Part shown: piece by piece, positions 50,442 through 58,752 of the stretch
Position numbering within the stretch: position 1 is the stretch's first letter
How the letters are laid out: each line of letters begins with the position of its first letter
Virus record (IMG/VR): IMGVR_UViG_3300031673_000012
Span: 1 to 64,000 of that record
Direction: 5' to 3' (one strand)
Source: a virus
Length of the DNA: 64,000 nucleotides
Notes under the pieces: model-generated
What the model was told of the DNA's origin: nothing
What the model saw: only the letters and a program-made list of their open reading frames with translations
Databases searched by the model: none
Translations under genes and position numbers: made by a program

Positions 50442-50900
50442 TTAATATTTAGCATCCCCAGTTTTAGTTTCTTCTCTTTTAAGAATTATATAAAATAATA
50501 ATGATTCATCACCTGCCTGAGCTACTGGAGTTTCTCCTGCTGAACGGTATTTGATACCCATGTGAAAAAATTCATCTTGACCAGGGTCTAGAGCAAAAAA
50601 TCCATCGGCATTCAAATAACCATTATCAGCAAGATATTTTTTATTTAATATTATTACTGTGTTTTCCTTATCAATAGCTCCACCTATATTTTCATCTGTC
50701 ATTGGCCGAGTAAAGAAAAAGTTATAAGCCATTAAACATTTTAATGGGATATCAACATAAACTTCATTAGATTGTATATCTTCCCCATACCTTTGAAAAC
50801 CACGGGTATACCTACGCCATGTAACAGTAGCCTGATTAAAAGAGTCATGAACACCATTAATGATATCTTTATATTGTTGCCATTGAGCTGTAGTTAACAT
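50442..50900 (-). CDS. Head-tail joining region hypothetical
   Basis: 152 aa (TTAQWQQYKDIINGVHDSFN, then VDIPLKCLMAYNFFFTRPMT), with a beta C-terminal half (ESLLFYIILKREETKTGDA). The size, position and mixed fold fit a neck or head-completion protein. No family recognised. It is followed 12 nt later by the gp10-like gene. Confidence 0.55.
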   Translation of the reverse strand: MLTTAQWQQYKDIINGVHDSFNQATVTWRRYTRGFQRYGEDIQSNEVYVDIPLKCLMAYNFFFTRPMTDENIGGAIDKENTVIILNKKYLADNGYLNADGFFALDPGQDEFFHMGIKYRSAGETPVAQAGDESLLFYIILKREETKTGDAKY

Positions 50901-51316
50901 TAACTGTTACCCTTTCTTAAGATTAAACTTAATCCCACACATAATGCAAGAAATTGAAACATAGCCAGAAATTGAACGTGATCAATTCCCGACCAGTTAA
51001 AAAACCACTGCCATACCTGATCATATAATTTTGTTTTGCCAATATAAAATAGATCGAGTCTGGCACATTTATTTAATATCAAATTAAATAACGCAAATCG
51101 TAAAAGCACGTAACCAATAATAACCCTTACAAAAATAGGTTTATATTCATACATTCTCAATCCAGTTTTCCAAGCAAATAAACCCAGAGTGGTACCCGAC
51201 AGATAAATAAAATAAAATACTCCTGCAAGTGTCTTATGCCCCGCTAGCGCAAGTCCATCAGGGACAGCCTTAAAAACTATCAAAAAAAGAGCAAGAATAA
51301 AAATCTGCCAATTCAT
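50900..51316 (-). CDS. Four-helix integral membrane protein
   Basis: 138 aa with four hydrophobic segments (about 3-20, 28-50, 58-82, 112-134) and short polar loops (CARLDLFYIGKTK between helices 3 and 4). No catalytic motif. It lies within virion genes but is unlikely to be a virion subunit. It may be a holin, a superinfection-exclusion protein or an acquired accessory gene. The base composition looks slightly less AT-rich than its neighbours. It shares one base with both adjacent genes. Confidence 0.6.
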   Translation of the reverse strand: MNWQIFILALFLIVFKAVPDGLALAGHKTLAGVFYFIYLSGTTLGLFAWKTGLRMYEYKPIFVRVIIGYVLLRFALFNLILNKCARLDLFYIGKTKLYDQVWQWFFNWSGIDHVQFLAMFQFLALCVGLSLILRKGNS

Positions 51317-51717
51317 TATCTTTTTTTAATAATTAAAAACTTATATTTTTCAATTACACTTGGATCAATAACTCCAAGTGTATCAAAAGCAACTAATATA
51401 ATGGTATTCATTGAATAACTAAACATCACATACGCTGCATAACCTTCTGTATCTGCAAAAATAAATGGTAAAGGATACCATGCCTCATCTATAAAAAAAA
51501 ATCCTAAAACAGTTCCATTATTAACAACATCTTCATCTATCGCTGTATTTACAAGAGCATAAACATTAGCTACCCTCCCCATAAATTCACCTTCAATCCA
51601 TGAAATAGAAGTTGCTAATAAAATAAAAGTTGTAATTCCAGGTATACCGAGAACCGTCTTGAGTGCGGAATTTGTAGCACCATCCAATTCAGATGGTTTC
51701 TTTCCAATTAAAGTCAT
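51316..51717 (-). CDS. Virion-region hypothetical protein
   Basis: 133 aa. MTLIGKKPSELDGATNSALK, then mostly strands (GTVLGFFFIDEAWYPLPFIF, then YSMNTIILVAFDTLGVIDPS). It starts like phage capsid-decoration or fibre-tip proteins (KKPSEL), but no family can be named. It lies between a 37-aa repeat peptide and the membrane protein gene. Confidence 0.5.
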   Translation of the reverse strand: MTLIGKKPSELDGATNSALKTVLGIPGITTFILLATSISWIEGEFMGRVANVYALVNTAIDEDVVNNGTVLGFFFIDEAWYPLPFIFADTEGYAAYVMFSYSMNTIILVAFDTLGVIDPSVIEKYKFLIIKKR

Positions 51718-51729
51718 AATATTAATTTA

Positions 51730-51843
51730 TTAAATTAATAATTTTATATAAAACTGACCATCTTCAGTACTGATATAAAACTGACCATCCTCAGTTAATA
51801 AAGCTATACCAATAAATTGAAAATTAGTTATAATGAATTTCAT
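51730..51843 (-). CDS. 37-aa peptide with tandem TEDGQFYI repeat
   Basis: MKFIITNFQFIGIALL is followed by TEDGQFYIS and TEDGQFYIK, then LLI. The repeat is also visible in the DNA as two near-identical 26-nt units (51745-51800). It lies 5 nt downstream of the 288-aa gene and fills what would otherwise be a gap. It may be a real micro-protein or the remnant of a larger beta-repeat protein. Confidence 0.4.
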   Translation of the reverse strand: MKFIITNFQFIGIALLTEDGQFYISTEDGQFYIKLLI

Positions 51844-51848
51844 ATCTT

Positions 51849-52715
51849 TTATCCTTGTGATGGTTCAAACTCTGAAGTTGAATCAGAGAGAGTAGGGTAA
51901 ACCCAATCTGGATTTTGAAAATACTTTGGAGTAATTATCATATTTCTCTCTGCACACATTGGTAATTTAACCTGAAGAAATTCTGAGAGCCCACAAATAT
52001 CTTCTTTAAAAGTATCAAGAGCACTTACTCCTTGAGCATTTCGTTTAAACATAGTTTCAATAGTATCCCCAACTGGAAAATATTCCACTCTAGTTGGACC
52101 AGTTTCTATACTCTTAACTCCTCCCTGACCAGTAGATTCTGAAGAAGTGAATGAACCACCAAAGAACCCAATTAAATTTCCCTTAGCTGCTAAAATTAAG
52201 GCATCATAAACAACCAATTTAGCTAATAAAGCATTTACTAATATAGGCCATTTTTCTTCAATATTCAAATCCTGGTCAGCAATATTAAAAGCTGATTGTA
52301 ATATCTTTCTCCAAAAGAAAATTCTTTGATTACGATAATCCTCGGATAATACTATGTTAGCGGGTAATTCTGCATTTAAATAAGCCTGAATAGTTTCAGA
52401 GAAAGGAACATAATCCAATACAGTTATGTTTCCTTTTACTAAAGGTATAACTTCTGTCGATACTTTTGTTTCTTCTATAATATATTCAAAAGTCCCATTA
52501 ATAGCAGAATGAGTAATAGTAAATGGTACTGTAATTTTACCGTTTATTTCATCTACATTACAAACTATTTCAATTGGAGTTAGGGTTAGATAGAGTAAAC
52601 ACTTAGCTGTACTATCAACCATATTATAAATAGTCCCATCAAAATTAGTAAACTTAAATACTTTACTCTCTGCTTTACCTTTTATTAATTTAAAATCAAT
52701 TTCCTTTACAGTCAT
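51849..52715 (-). CDS. Virion protein with BppU-like N-terminal domain
   Basis: 288 aa. The N-terminal 105 residues (DFKLIKGKAESKVFKFTNFD, GTIYNMVDSTAK, then NGTFEYIIEETK) resemble the Ig-like N-terminal domain of BppU-type upper-baseplate proteins (KGDT...F...DGT..D). The remainder is helical (NLIGFFGGSFTSSESTGQGG and a CAERNMIITPKYFQ tail). It is probably a virion adaptor. An AT-rich gap with CATAGTTT-like sequence precedes it (52716-52748). Confidence 0.55.
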   Translation of the reverse strand: MTVKEIDFKLIKGKAESKVFKFTNFDGTIYNMVDSTAKCLLYLTLTPIEIVCNVDEINGKITVPFTITHSAINGTFEYIIEETKVSTEVIPLVKGNITVLDYVPFSETIQAYLNAELPANIVLSEDYRNQRIFFWRKILQSAFNIADQDLNIEEKWPILVNALLAKLVVYDALILAAKGNLIGFFGGSFTSSESTGQGGVKSIETGPTRVEYFPVGDTIETMFKRNAQGVSALDTFKEDICGLSEFLQVKLPMCAERNMIITPKYFQNPDWVYPTLSDSTSEFEPSQG

Positions 52716-52748
52716 AATTATATATTTATTATATAAACTATAGTGTTG

Positions 52749-53024
52749 TTATTGTGTTTCGGTCTCTAAAATAACAATAGTTATAAATTCTGATTCCTTA
52801 GTTACAGGAGTTTCTTTCTGAACCATTTCAACATTAAGATCTGAATCCCCTACTTGAACCTCCATTGGCTCGAGTTCATCAACCATGATAGCTTCTAATT
52901 CTAATACTTCAACATCGAATTCCTGCCCATAAATAATACTCCCAGTTGAAATATTTAAGAAATGTTCTAAAGCTGTTCCTGTAGTTAAAGTTGATATTTC
53001 GACTAACCTTTCTCCTGTTGTCAT
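52749..53024 (-). CDS. Small acidic hypothetical protein
   Basis: 91 aa, Glu- and Thr-rich (VLELEAIMVDELEPMEVQVG), probably strand-rich, ending ITIVILETETQ. No family recognised. It starts at an ATG that shares one base with the stop of 53024-53494. A structural or decoration role is possible because all neighbours are virion genes. Confidence 0.5.
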   Translation of the reverse strand: MTTGERLVEISTLTTGTALEHFLNISTGSIIYGQEFDVEVLELEAIMVDELEPMEVQVGDSDLNVEMVQKETPVTKESEFITIVILETETQ

Positions 53025-53494
53025 TATGGTAATACTTTATCCCAAACAGCATCGGCATTTCCAGAAGCATCAGGTATACCCATTAATTGATCATGTTCTT
53101 CAATAGATAATCCACTTCCAATAGTTTTAACAATTAACCCGGCTGAATTTGTTGGAATAACCTGTACTTGATTCTGAACTAATATACCACCTACCGCATC
53201 AAAGATATTATTATTACTTCCTATTAATATTACAGTATATTGACCATCCTCATATTCAACAGAGTATGGTGGTAATATTGATATTGCTCTTGCGTATGTA
53301 ATTCCTGCTACTGTAACTTCTGTATTATGATTATGTGTTTTTTGTTGAACAATTCCCTCTTCACTATCTTCCCATGATTTAAGTTGTAATCTAAAAGTAT
53401 TTGTATCATGATTATATAATGTTCCAGATATAAAAATTAAATCTACTTTTGGTACGAAAATCACATGGGTTAAAGGATTAACAGAAATTGCCAT
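53024..53494 (-). CDS. Virion-region beta-rich hypothetical protein
   Basis: 156 aa. The LTHVIFVPKVDLIFISGTLY and NTFRLQLKSWEDSEEGIVQQ segments suggest an Ig-like fold, like small head or fibre proteins in marine and Bacteroidota phages. The C-terminus EEHDQLMGIPDASGNADAVW resembles the short LxxIP-x-x-xA(DA)VW tail common in such proteins. No assigned function. Confidence 0.55.
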   Translation of the reverse strand: MAISVNPLTHVIFVPKVDLIFISGTLYNHDTNTFRLQLKSWEDSEEGIVQQKTHNHNTEVTVAGITYARAISILPPYSVEYEDGQYTVILIGSNNNIFDAVGGILVQNQVQVIPTNSAGLIVKTIGSGLSIEEHDQLMGIPDASGNADAVWDKVLP

Positions 53495-53739
53495 TATTCA
53501 GTTCCTCCACTAAATAATTTTGTTTGAACTCCAGCTAATTGAATTTTAAATTGTTCTATTTGTGCTTTTTGTGCTCTTAATTCTGCTTCTAATGAAAAAA
53601 TTTTTTCCCGCATCTCTCTCAATTCTCTTCGAGTTTCTTTTGAATAAGCAATTACTGTCATTACATTTCTCGTAGTAACTTCTTCAAAAGCTTTTTTTAA
53701 TTCTTTTTCTCCTGATTGGAATATTTCATCTTTACTCAT
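53494..53739 (-). CDS. Coiled-coil small protein
   Basis: 81 aa. Residues 30-70 form a clear coiled coil (ETRRELREMREKIFSLEAEL, RAQKAQIEQFKIQLAGVQTK). The tail is LFSGGTE. It overlaps the 606-aa gene by 8 nt. It could be a chaperone for the virion protein encoded next to it. No family recognised. Confidence 0.55.
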   Translation of the reverse strand: MSKDEIFQSGEKELKKAFEEVTTRNVMTVIAYSKETRRELREMREKIFSLEAELRAQKAQIEQFKIQLAGVQTKLFSGGTE

Positions 53740-55552
53740 CTGGTATCATTTGAATTATTTGATTAAGTCCTGTAACACTATCTACGGTTCCTACTATTGG
53801 ACTTTGCTGATATAAAATACCTGAAGTAGCCCTTCTAACTCTTCCTATTACTGGTTGATCTATACCTACAATTCTCACATCTTCAATTTCTCCAATAGAA
53901 TCAGTTATCCCATTAATAAAAGCAAAAGTTGCTAATATTGTTCCAGTAGCAGGAGAACTTGCAGACTCAACCATTGTATATGAATATGAATTATCACTTA
54001 TATAGGTAATTTCATATGCTCCATTATATGCTTCTTCATTAGCTCCAAGTATAATTATATTATCTCCTGAACTTAAACCATGATCTGTATGAGTTACAGT
54101 TGCAGTTGTTCCCGAGCTTACTATTGTAACTAAATCTTGATAAGGAAAATTAGTATCATCAGTAACCCATAAAAGAACTCTTGCTCCTATAACTTCATCT
54201 CCTGAAAGAATATCTTTTACTATTATCTTTGTTGTAACAGATGCTCCAAGAAATGTAACTGTACTACCAGTATAAGTACTTGGATCGGATCCATCATTTT
54301 TATAAATCCCAATAGCACTACCTGATGTATTATTTACAGCATAAGTATTACCTGAAAAAGTTAAATTATAATATGCAAATGGACTTCCAGTTGCACTTGG
54401 GTGTTGGACTCCTGCTCCAGTTGTATTAGCAATAAATTTAGAGTTTTTAATATTAGTACTACTACTCCAAAGTAATGCTCCAAGTGTACTTGTAGTTTCA
54501 GAAAAAGTAATATTTCTTGCTACTACCGCTCCAATATCTATTTGTCCACACGCTTGAAATACTACACCTGCAAGTATATGAGATGTATCAGAACCAAAAT
54601 CTATTCCTTGATCAACTAACTGAAACTTAGTATTATATAATTCTAATACATCTAAATTAGAATCAGTAAAATCAACATATAATTCTGGACCAGCACTAAG
54701 ATAAGTTGATCCTGATCGACCATTTATTGTATCTCCACTACCTACAACAACTCCATCAATAAATGTATTAGTTCCTGTAGAATTTCCTACTGCTGATATA
54801 TTATAAGTTAAGGCACCACTATCAAGAAATACTACTGTAGCATTTTGATCTTTAAAATATGTTGTAGTAGTACCACTATTATCTCCAAATGTTATATCTC
54901 CTTGTACTCCATAAACACCAGGTTGATATTCCATTACTATTCCATAAGCCTTACCTGCTGATGTACTTGCATCATCAGCTGCTATTTCTGCCCATATACC
55001 AGGATCACCTGATGTTCCTCCTTTTATATTAAGTCCTGTTCCATGACGAGCTATATCAATAAAACAGTTTTCTGTACCCCCTAGAGATTTAGCAAGTGTT
55101 TTAAATCCAACTCCAACTTGAGTAATAGAACCCCATACCATTGAACCCTCACTACCTGCTAATGTTGACTTATAAGTAGGCAAATTATTAGCATCAAGCA
55201 TATAACAAGTCCAACCACCAACGTTAAATGCTGGATAATAATTACTACCTCCTACATGATATGCCATCCTATTTGTCCCATCTCCTACAACAATTCTTAC
55301 CCCACCATTTTCAATAGTATCCATCTGTCCTCTTGGAGACATCCAAATATATATCTTTCTATTTAAAGCATTAAATGAAGAAACAGTTTGATATCCCTGT
55401 ACGGTGGAATTAGAAACAACAACACCTAAACAGTTCGTACCTTCCCTCTGAAATCCTGCAAAAGTATCAAATGTTATACCTACCCAAGTGCCAATGGTAT
55501 CAGCATCCCAAAGTTCTGTCATTGTTTCTGTTATGGTTATACTTACTGCCAT
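53732..55552 (-). CDS. Large virion protein with beta-repeat/helix architecture
   Basis: 606 aa, Thr/Ser/Gly-rich. Middle segments such as NTKFQLVDQGIDFGSDTSHI and SSTNIKNSKFIANTTGAGVQ suggest stacked beta coils. The C-terminal 170 residues contain an Ig-like part (TKIIVKDILSGDEVIGARVL) followed by TVTHTDHGLSSGDNIIILGA, a domain common in phage structural proteins. It is probably a tail or capsid-surface protein. Next to it are two genes of similar virion type. Confidence 0.55.
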   Translation of the reverse strand: MAVSITITETMTELWDADTIGTWVGITFDTFAGFQREGTNCLGVVVSNSTVQGYQTVSSFNALNRKIYIWMSPRGQMDTIENGGVRIVVGDGTNRMAYHVGGSNYYPAFNVGGWTCYMLDANNLPTYKSTLAGSEGSMVWGSITQVGVGFKTLAKSLGGTENCFIDIARHGTGLNIKGGTSGDPGIWAEIAADDASTSAGKAYGIVMEYQPGVYGVQGDITFGDNSGTTTTYFKDQNATVVFLDSGALTYNISAVGNSTGTNTFIDGVVVGSGDTINGRSGSTYLSAGPELYVDFTDSNLDVLELYNTKFQLVDQGIDFGSDTSHILAGVVFQACGQIDIGAVVARNITFSETTSTLGALLWSSSTNIKNSKFIANTTGAGVQHPSATGSPFAYYNLTFSGNTYAVNNTSGSAIGIYKNDGSDPSTYTGSTVTFLGASVTTKIIVKDILSGDEVIGARVLLWVTDDTNFPYQDLVTIVSSGTTATVTHTDHGLSSGDNIIILGANEEAYNGAYEITYISDNSYSYTMVESASSPATGTILATFAFINGITDSIGEIEDVRIVGIDQPVIGRVRRATSGILYQQSPIVGTVDSVTGLNQIIQMIPDE

Positions 55553-55959
55553 GACTTTTTAAACCTATCATATAAAATTATTGATGCCGTATGTATCCCC
55601 TGCATAAGACCAGAATCTCTTGGAGTTTCAACCTTTAAAGAAATATCAATTCCTCTCTTTAAAAGTGGAGTTAAATTTACTCCACTTTTACCAAAAATAT
55701 ATAAAACATTTTCTGGGTGTATAAAATCTTTTAATCTAACACTTCCTTTTTCATGCAAAAATATAATATTTAAATCCCTATTTTCTTCAAGAACTTCTTG
55801 CATTGTCTGACGTTCTGTAAGATATTGATTTAATATTCCAGAAACAGGAACCATATAAAATTGATCAACAAGAAATTCCCTTACTAACAATTCCCACACA
55901 TTTATTTCCATAAGAGGAGCATTCCAAGTCCTCTCCCACATTCCTGCAATCTTAATCAT
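55543..55959 (-). CDS. Virion-region hypothetical protein
   Basis: 138 aa (MIKIAGMWERTWNAPLMEIN, then YLTERQTMQEVLEENRDLNI and IFGKSGVNLTPLLKRGIDIS). No family recognised. It is placed between two large virion proteins with overlaps on both sides (10 nt and 1 nt), so probably an assembly factor or small virion protein. Confidence 0.5.
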   Translation of the reverse strand: MIKIAGMWERTWNAPLMEINVWELLVREFLVDQFYMVPVSGILNQYLTERQTMQEVLEENRDLNIIFLHEKGSVRLKDFIHPENVLYIFGKSGVNLTPLLKRGIDISLKVETPRDSGLMQGIHTASIILYDRFKKSWQ

Positions 55960-57731
55960 TAAGCATCTGTTGTTCTAATTACTGATATACTTTGACCTGA
56001 TGATAAAAAAGTCCAAGCAGAAATAAACTGCTTAATTGGACTTCCACCACCATCTCTTACAATTACTACAAGATTTCTATCTGAAACATAAGTACCTTGA
56101 TAAGATAATGAACCTGAATCTGCCAACTTATCTATATATGCTATATAAACATCATTACCAATAGAAGCATTAACAGAAAGAAAATCTTCATTACCATCAG
56201 TAGTATCAATAGTAAAATAATTAGGAGTACCATTCTCCCAACCTGAATAATGAAGCCTACGTTCAAAACCATTATTATCAATTACTCTAATATATCCTGT
56301 TGAAGGAGTATCTAATGGGATTGATTCTGTAACTTCTACCTGAGTAATATCATTAATAGTAAGAGCAAGATCAAGTGAAAGTTGATCTTTTTTAATCGCT
56401 GGATCACCATTAGTATCATAACTTGTACCATCCCAAGGAGCAACAAGAACATAATCTTCTCCTGATACAAGACCAGTGACAGAGTTTGTTACAAGATTAG
56501 GTGGACTCCATTGAACATTAGCAAGATCAAATAATTTATCTCCTGAATTTATATCTGATGGTTGAATACCTATACCATAGGCACCAATTATTTGTGTACC
56601 TGTAGAAACACCAATAAATGGTTTAGATATAAGAGCAGAACGATCTGTTACAGTTCCTTGTACTGCTGTTGCAGAAGCTCCATTTATAGTTACTCCACCA
56701 GAAGGAGCTTGTCCTGTAAGTATTTGTATCCACATTTTTGTTCCTGCTGTTGTACTATCAATAGCAAGTAACTGTCCTGTTCCAGGTGTTGCTCCTGCCC
56801 AATCTAATTCTTCTGGTTCAACAAAAGTTCCAGTTGGAGATGATATAGCAATTTCATGAGTAATTCCTCTAAATAATTCTCCATTTAACCCATAAAGAGT
56901 TGAACTTGACCCATCTCTTGTTAACCACTTCATTCTTTCATAGAAATTATTAATAGTCCTACTTGGATAATTAGTATTCCATTCAGAATAAAAATACTCA
57001 AGAGTAGAATCATCATTAATATCTAAACCTTTATATCCCTCAGTTACAAGAGTAATTCCCGTCCATCCTGAAACAGTAGCTTCTATTGTTTGATTATTCA
57101 AATCTGTAGCATCCGCAAGAGCTAATACGTTATTACCTCTAGATGAGCCATTAATCTTAAATTCCTGATAAGTATAATTAAATCTACGAGCAGTACCAAT
57201 TATTCTTCTACCATCAATATCTCCACCATCAACTGCATAATCATGAACTTTAAGCATAAATCTATGAGAAATACCTGAATTATCATTATAGTTAAGACCA
57301 CCATCCCCTTGAACTTTATCCCTACAATTCCACCAATCATCTGCTAATACTTCACCATTCTGAATAATTTGGATCTGCACATCAGAATTACCAAAGTTTA
57401 CTATACCATCCCATATTATCTGATCTACACCTATCGTTCCTTGTATAACAGAACCATCATACAAATGTTCGGGAGCATTCACATCAAGCTTATAACTATT
57501 TATTAGAGTTATAATATTATCAGTAGATCTTCTTGAAGGATCAACATTGGTAATATCAAGTTCATCACTACTAGAGGGTACAGCCACAGCATCGTCTGCC
57601 AAAGATTGTAACCATCTATGGAACTCAATAACTGTTGCATAAGAAGGAGCTGAACCTGTATGGTCATCTCCTATATATGAGATAACCTTAGTATCCCTAT
57701 CAATTGTCCAATCAGCTGCTACTATAGCCAT
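55959..57731 (-). CDS. Large virion protein
   Basis: 590 aa. The start ADWTIDRDTKVISYIGDDHT, then YATVIEFHRWLQSLADDAVA and SSDELDITNVDPSRRSTDNI, is a layout I recognise from uncharacterised virion proteins of environmental phages. It is strand-rich, with an Ig-like C-terminus (YQGTYVSDRNLVVIVRDGGG). It is probably a head fibre or tail-associated protein. First gene after the less AT-rich accessory island on its upstream side. Confidence 0.6.
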   Translation of the reverse strand: MAIVAADWTIDRDTKVISYIGDDHTGSAPSYATVIEFHRWLQSLADDAVAVPSSSDELDITNVDPSRRSTDNIITLINSYKLDVNAPEHLYDGSVIQGTIGVDQIIWDGIVNFGNSDVQIQIIQNGEVLADDWWNCRDKVQGDGGLNYNDNSGISHRFMLKVHDYAVDGGDIDGRRIIGTARRFNYTYQEFKINGSSRGNNVLALADATDLNNQTIEATVSGWTGITLVTEGYKGLDINDDSTLEYFYSEWNTNYPSRTINNFYERMKWLTRDGSSSTLYGLNGELFRGITHEIAISSPTGTFVEPEELDWAGATPGTGQLLAIDSTTAGTKMWIQILTGQAPSGGVTINGASATAVQGTVTDRSALISKPFIGVSTGTQIIGAYGIGIQPSDINSGDKLFDLANVQWSPPNLVTNSVTGLVSGEDYVLVAPWDGTSYDTNGDPAIKKDQLSLDLALTINDITQVEVTESIPLDTPSTGYIRVIDNNGFERRLHYSGWENGTPNYFTIDTTDGNEDFLSVNASIGNDVYIAYIDKLADSGSLSYQGTYVSDRNLVVIVRDGGGSPIKQFISAWTFLSSGQSISVIRTTDA

Positions 57732-57750
57732 AATTTTATAATTTTATATA

Positions 57751-57873
57751 TTAATTAAAGTTAAAAGTTATACCGGAAAGAATAAAAAATTTACGAATAT
57801 AAAAATCATAACCCACACCAAAATTTAAATGTTGAAAAACTGTAACCACTCCGACATTCTCAAACCTAACCTA
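57751..57873 (-). pseudogene. Remnant of a beta-barrel C-terminus
   Basis: This frame encodes VFQHLNFGVGYDFYIRKFFI, then LSGITFNFN and a stop. It is clearly similar to the last 32 residues of the neighbouring protein (57896-58741: INALQFVNIGGGYNFTVKQF, then FILTGAVYNF). An in-frame TAG at its 5' side leaves no start. It looks like the leftover of a duplication or of a recombination that replaced an older version of the downstream gene. It is more AT-rich than the intact copy. Confidence 0.6.
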
Positions 57874-57895
57874 AAACCCATGAAAAAAAGTTTCC

Positions 57896-58741
57896 TTAGA
57901 AATTATAAACTGCTCCTGTTAAAATAAAGAATTGCTTTACTGTGAAGTTATACCCGCCTCCAATATTCACAAATTGAAGCGCATTAATGGTCACTGCTGC
58001 AGCAAAACCCGAATCTTCTTCAGAAGCATCAAGCATTACAAGCGCATTAAAGCCATAATTATTAACCAAAGTTCCGCTATGTTCAACATAATGCTGATAG
58101 CCCAAGCCGATCCCTGCAGAGCTGAATGTCGATGATTTGAATGTTTTAAGCTCTTTGTCAAAGTTAAACTGGACTGCTGTTAATGTTGCTGAAGGACGGA
58201 AAAACCATTGAGCAGATTGATCCCCTTCGGCCCTGATTGACATTGTATGACCTTTGGGTTTAAGAAACCCGTCCCAGGGACCTTGTGCAGAAGCTATCAG
58301 GGGAAAGGAAAAAAGAATAAAAATAGCTGCTGCCTTTACTAATTTACTGATATATCTCTTGCTTGCAAATACCCGTTTTTTCTCAGTGCTATAAGGCGGT
58401 GCAAAGAATGTGGTTACAAGATAAGTACCGGTTGTGTAAGCAACTACTTTTAAAACGATAGGCCATAAAATTTGCCCGGCTACAATAAATGTACCTACGG
58501 CTTCAAGAATTCCCGCACCTAAAGCAATAAGTAATCCTGAAAAAACATTGATAATACTCAGTGATCCTGCCGGTGAATCAGAATGCAACAAAGAGATAAG
58601 GTTCTTTCCCGCATAATTAAGTGCAATGCAAATGGCTGTAACAGCCATAAGCACATAATCAATAGGTGTAGTGGTGAAAAAAGTCACCACTACTCCAATA
58701 ATCGCCATTAAAAGTCCTTTAAAAAATTGTTGTGTTGTCAT
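57896..58741 (-). CDS. Holin-like membrane domain fused to a secreted beta-barrel domain
   Basis: 281 aa. Residues 8-25, 29-43, 62-87 and 91-112 are membrane helices (a holin-like part). Residues 132-153 (LVKAAAIFILFSFPLIASAQ) look like a signal segment with an ASA-Q cleavage-type end. The final 125 residues are strand-rich with alternating aromatics and end in Phe, as outer-membrane barrels do. Base composition is visibly less AT-rich than the surrounding virion genes. Possible roles are envelope disruption or modification; it pairs with the caspase-like gene 11 nt upstream. Confidence 0.65.
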   Translation of the reverse strand: MTTQQFFKGLLMAIIGVVVTFFTTTPIDYVLMAVTAICIALNYAGKNLISLLHSDSPAGSLSIINVFSGLLIALGAGILEAVGTFIVAGQILWPIVLKVVAYTTGTYLVTTFFAPPYSTEKKRVFASKRYISKLVKAAAIFILFSFPLIASAQGPWDGFLKPKGHTMSIRAEGDQSAQWFFRPSATLTAVQFNFDKELKTFKSSTFSSAGIGLGYQHYVEHSGTLVNNYGFNALVMLDASEEDSGFAAAVTINALQFVNIGGGYNFTVKQFFILTGAVYNF

Positions 58742-58752
58742 TGTTTTAATTT

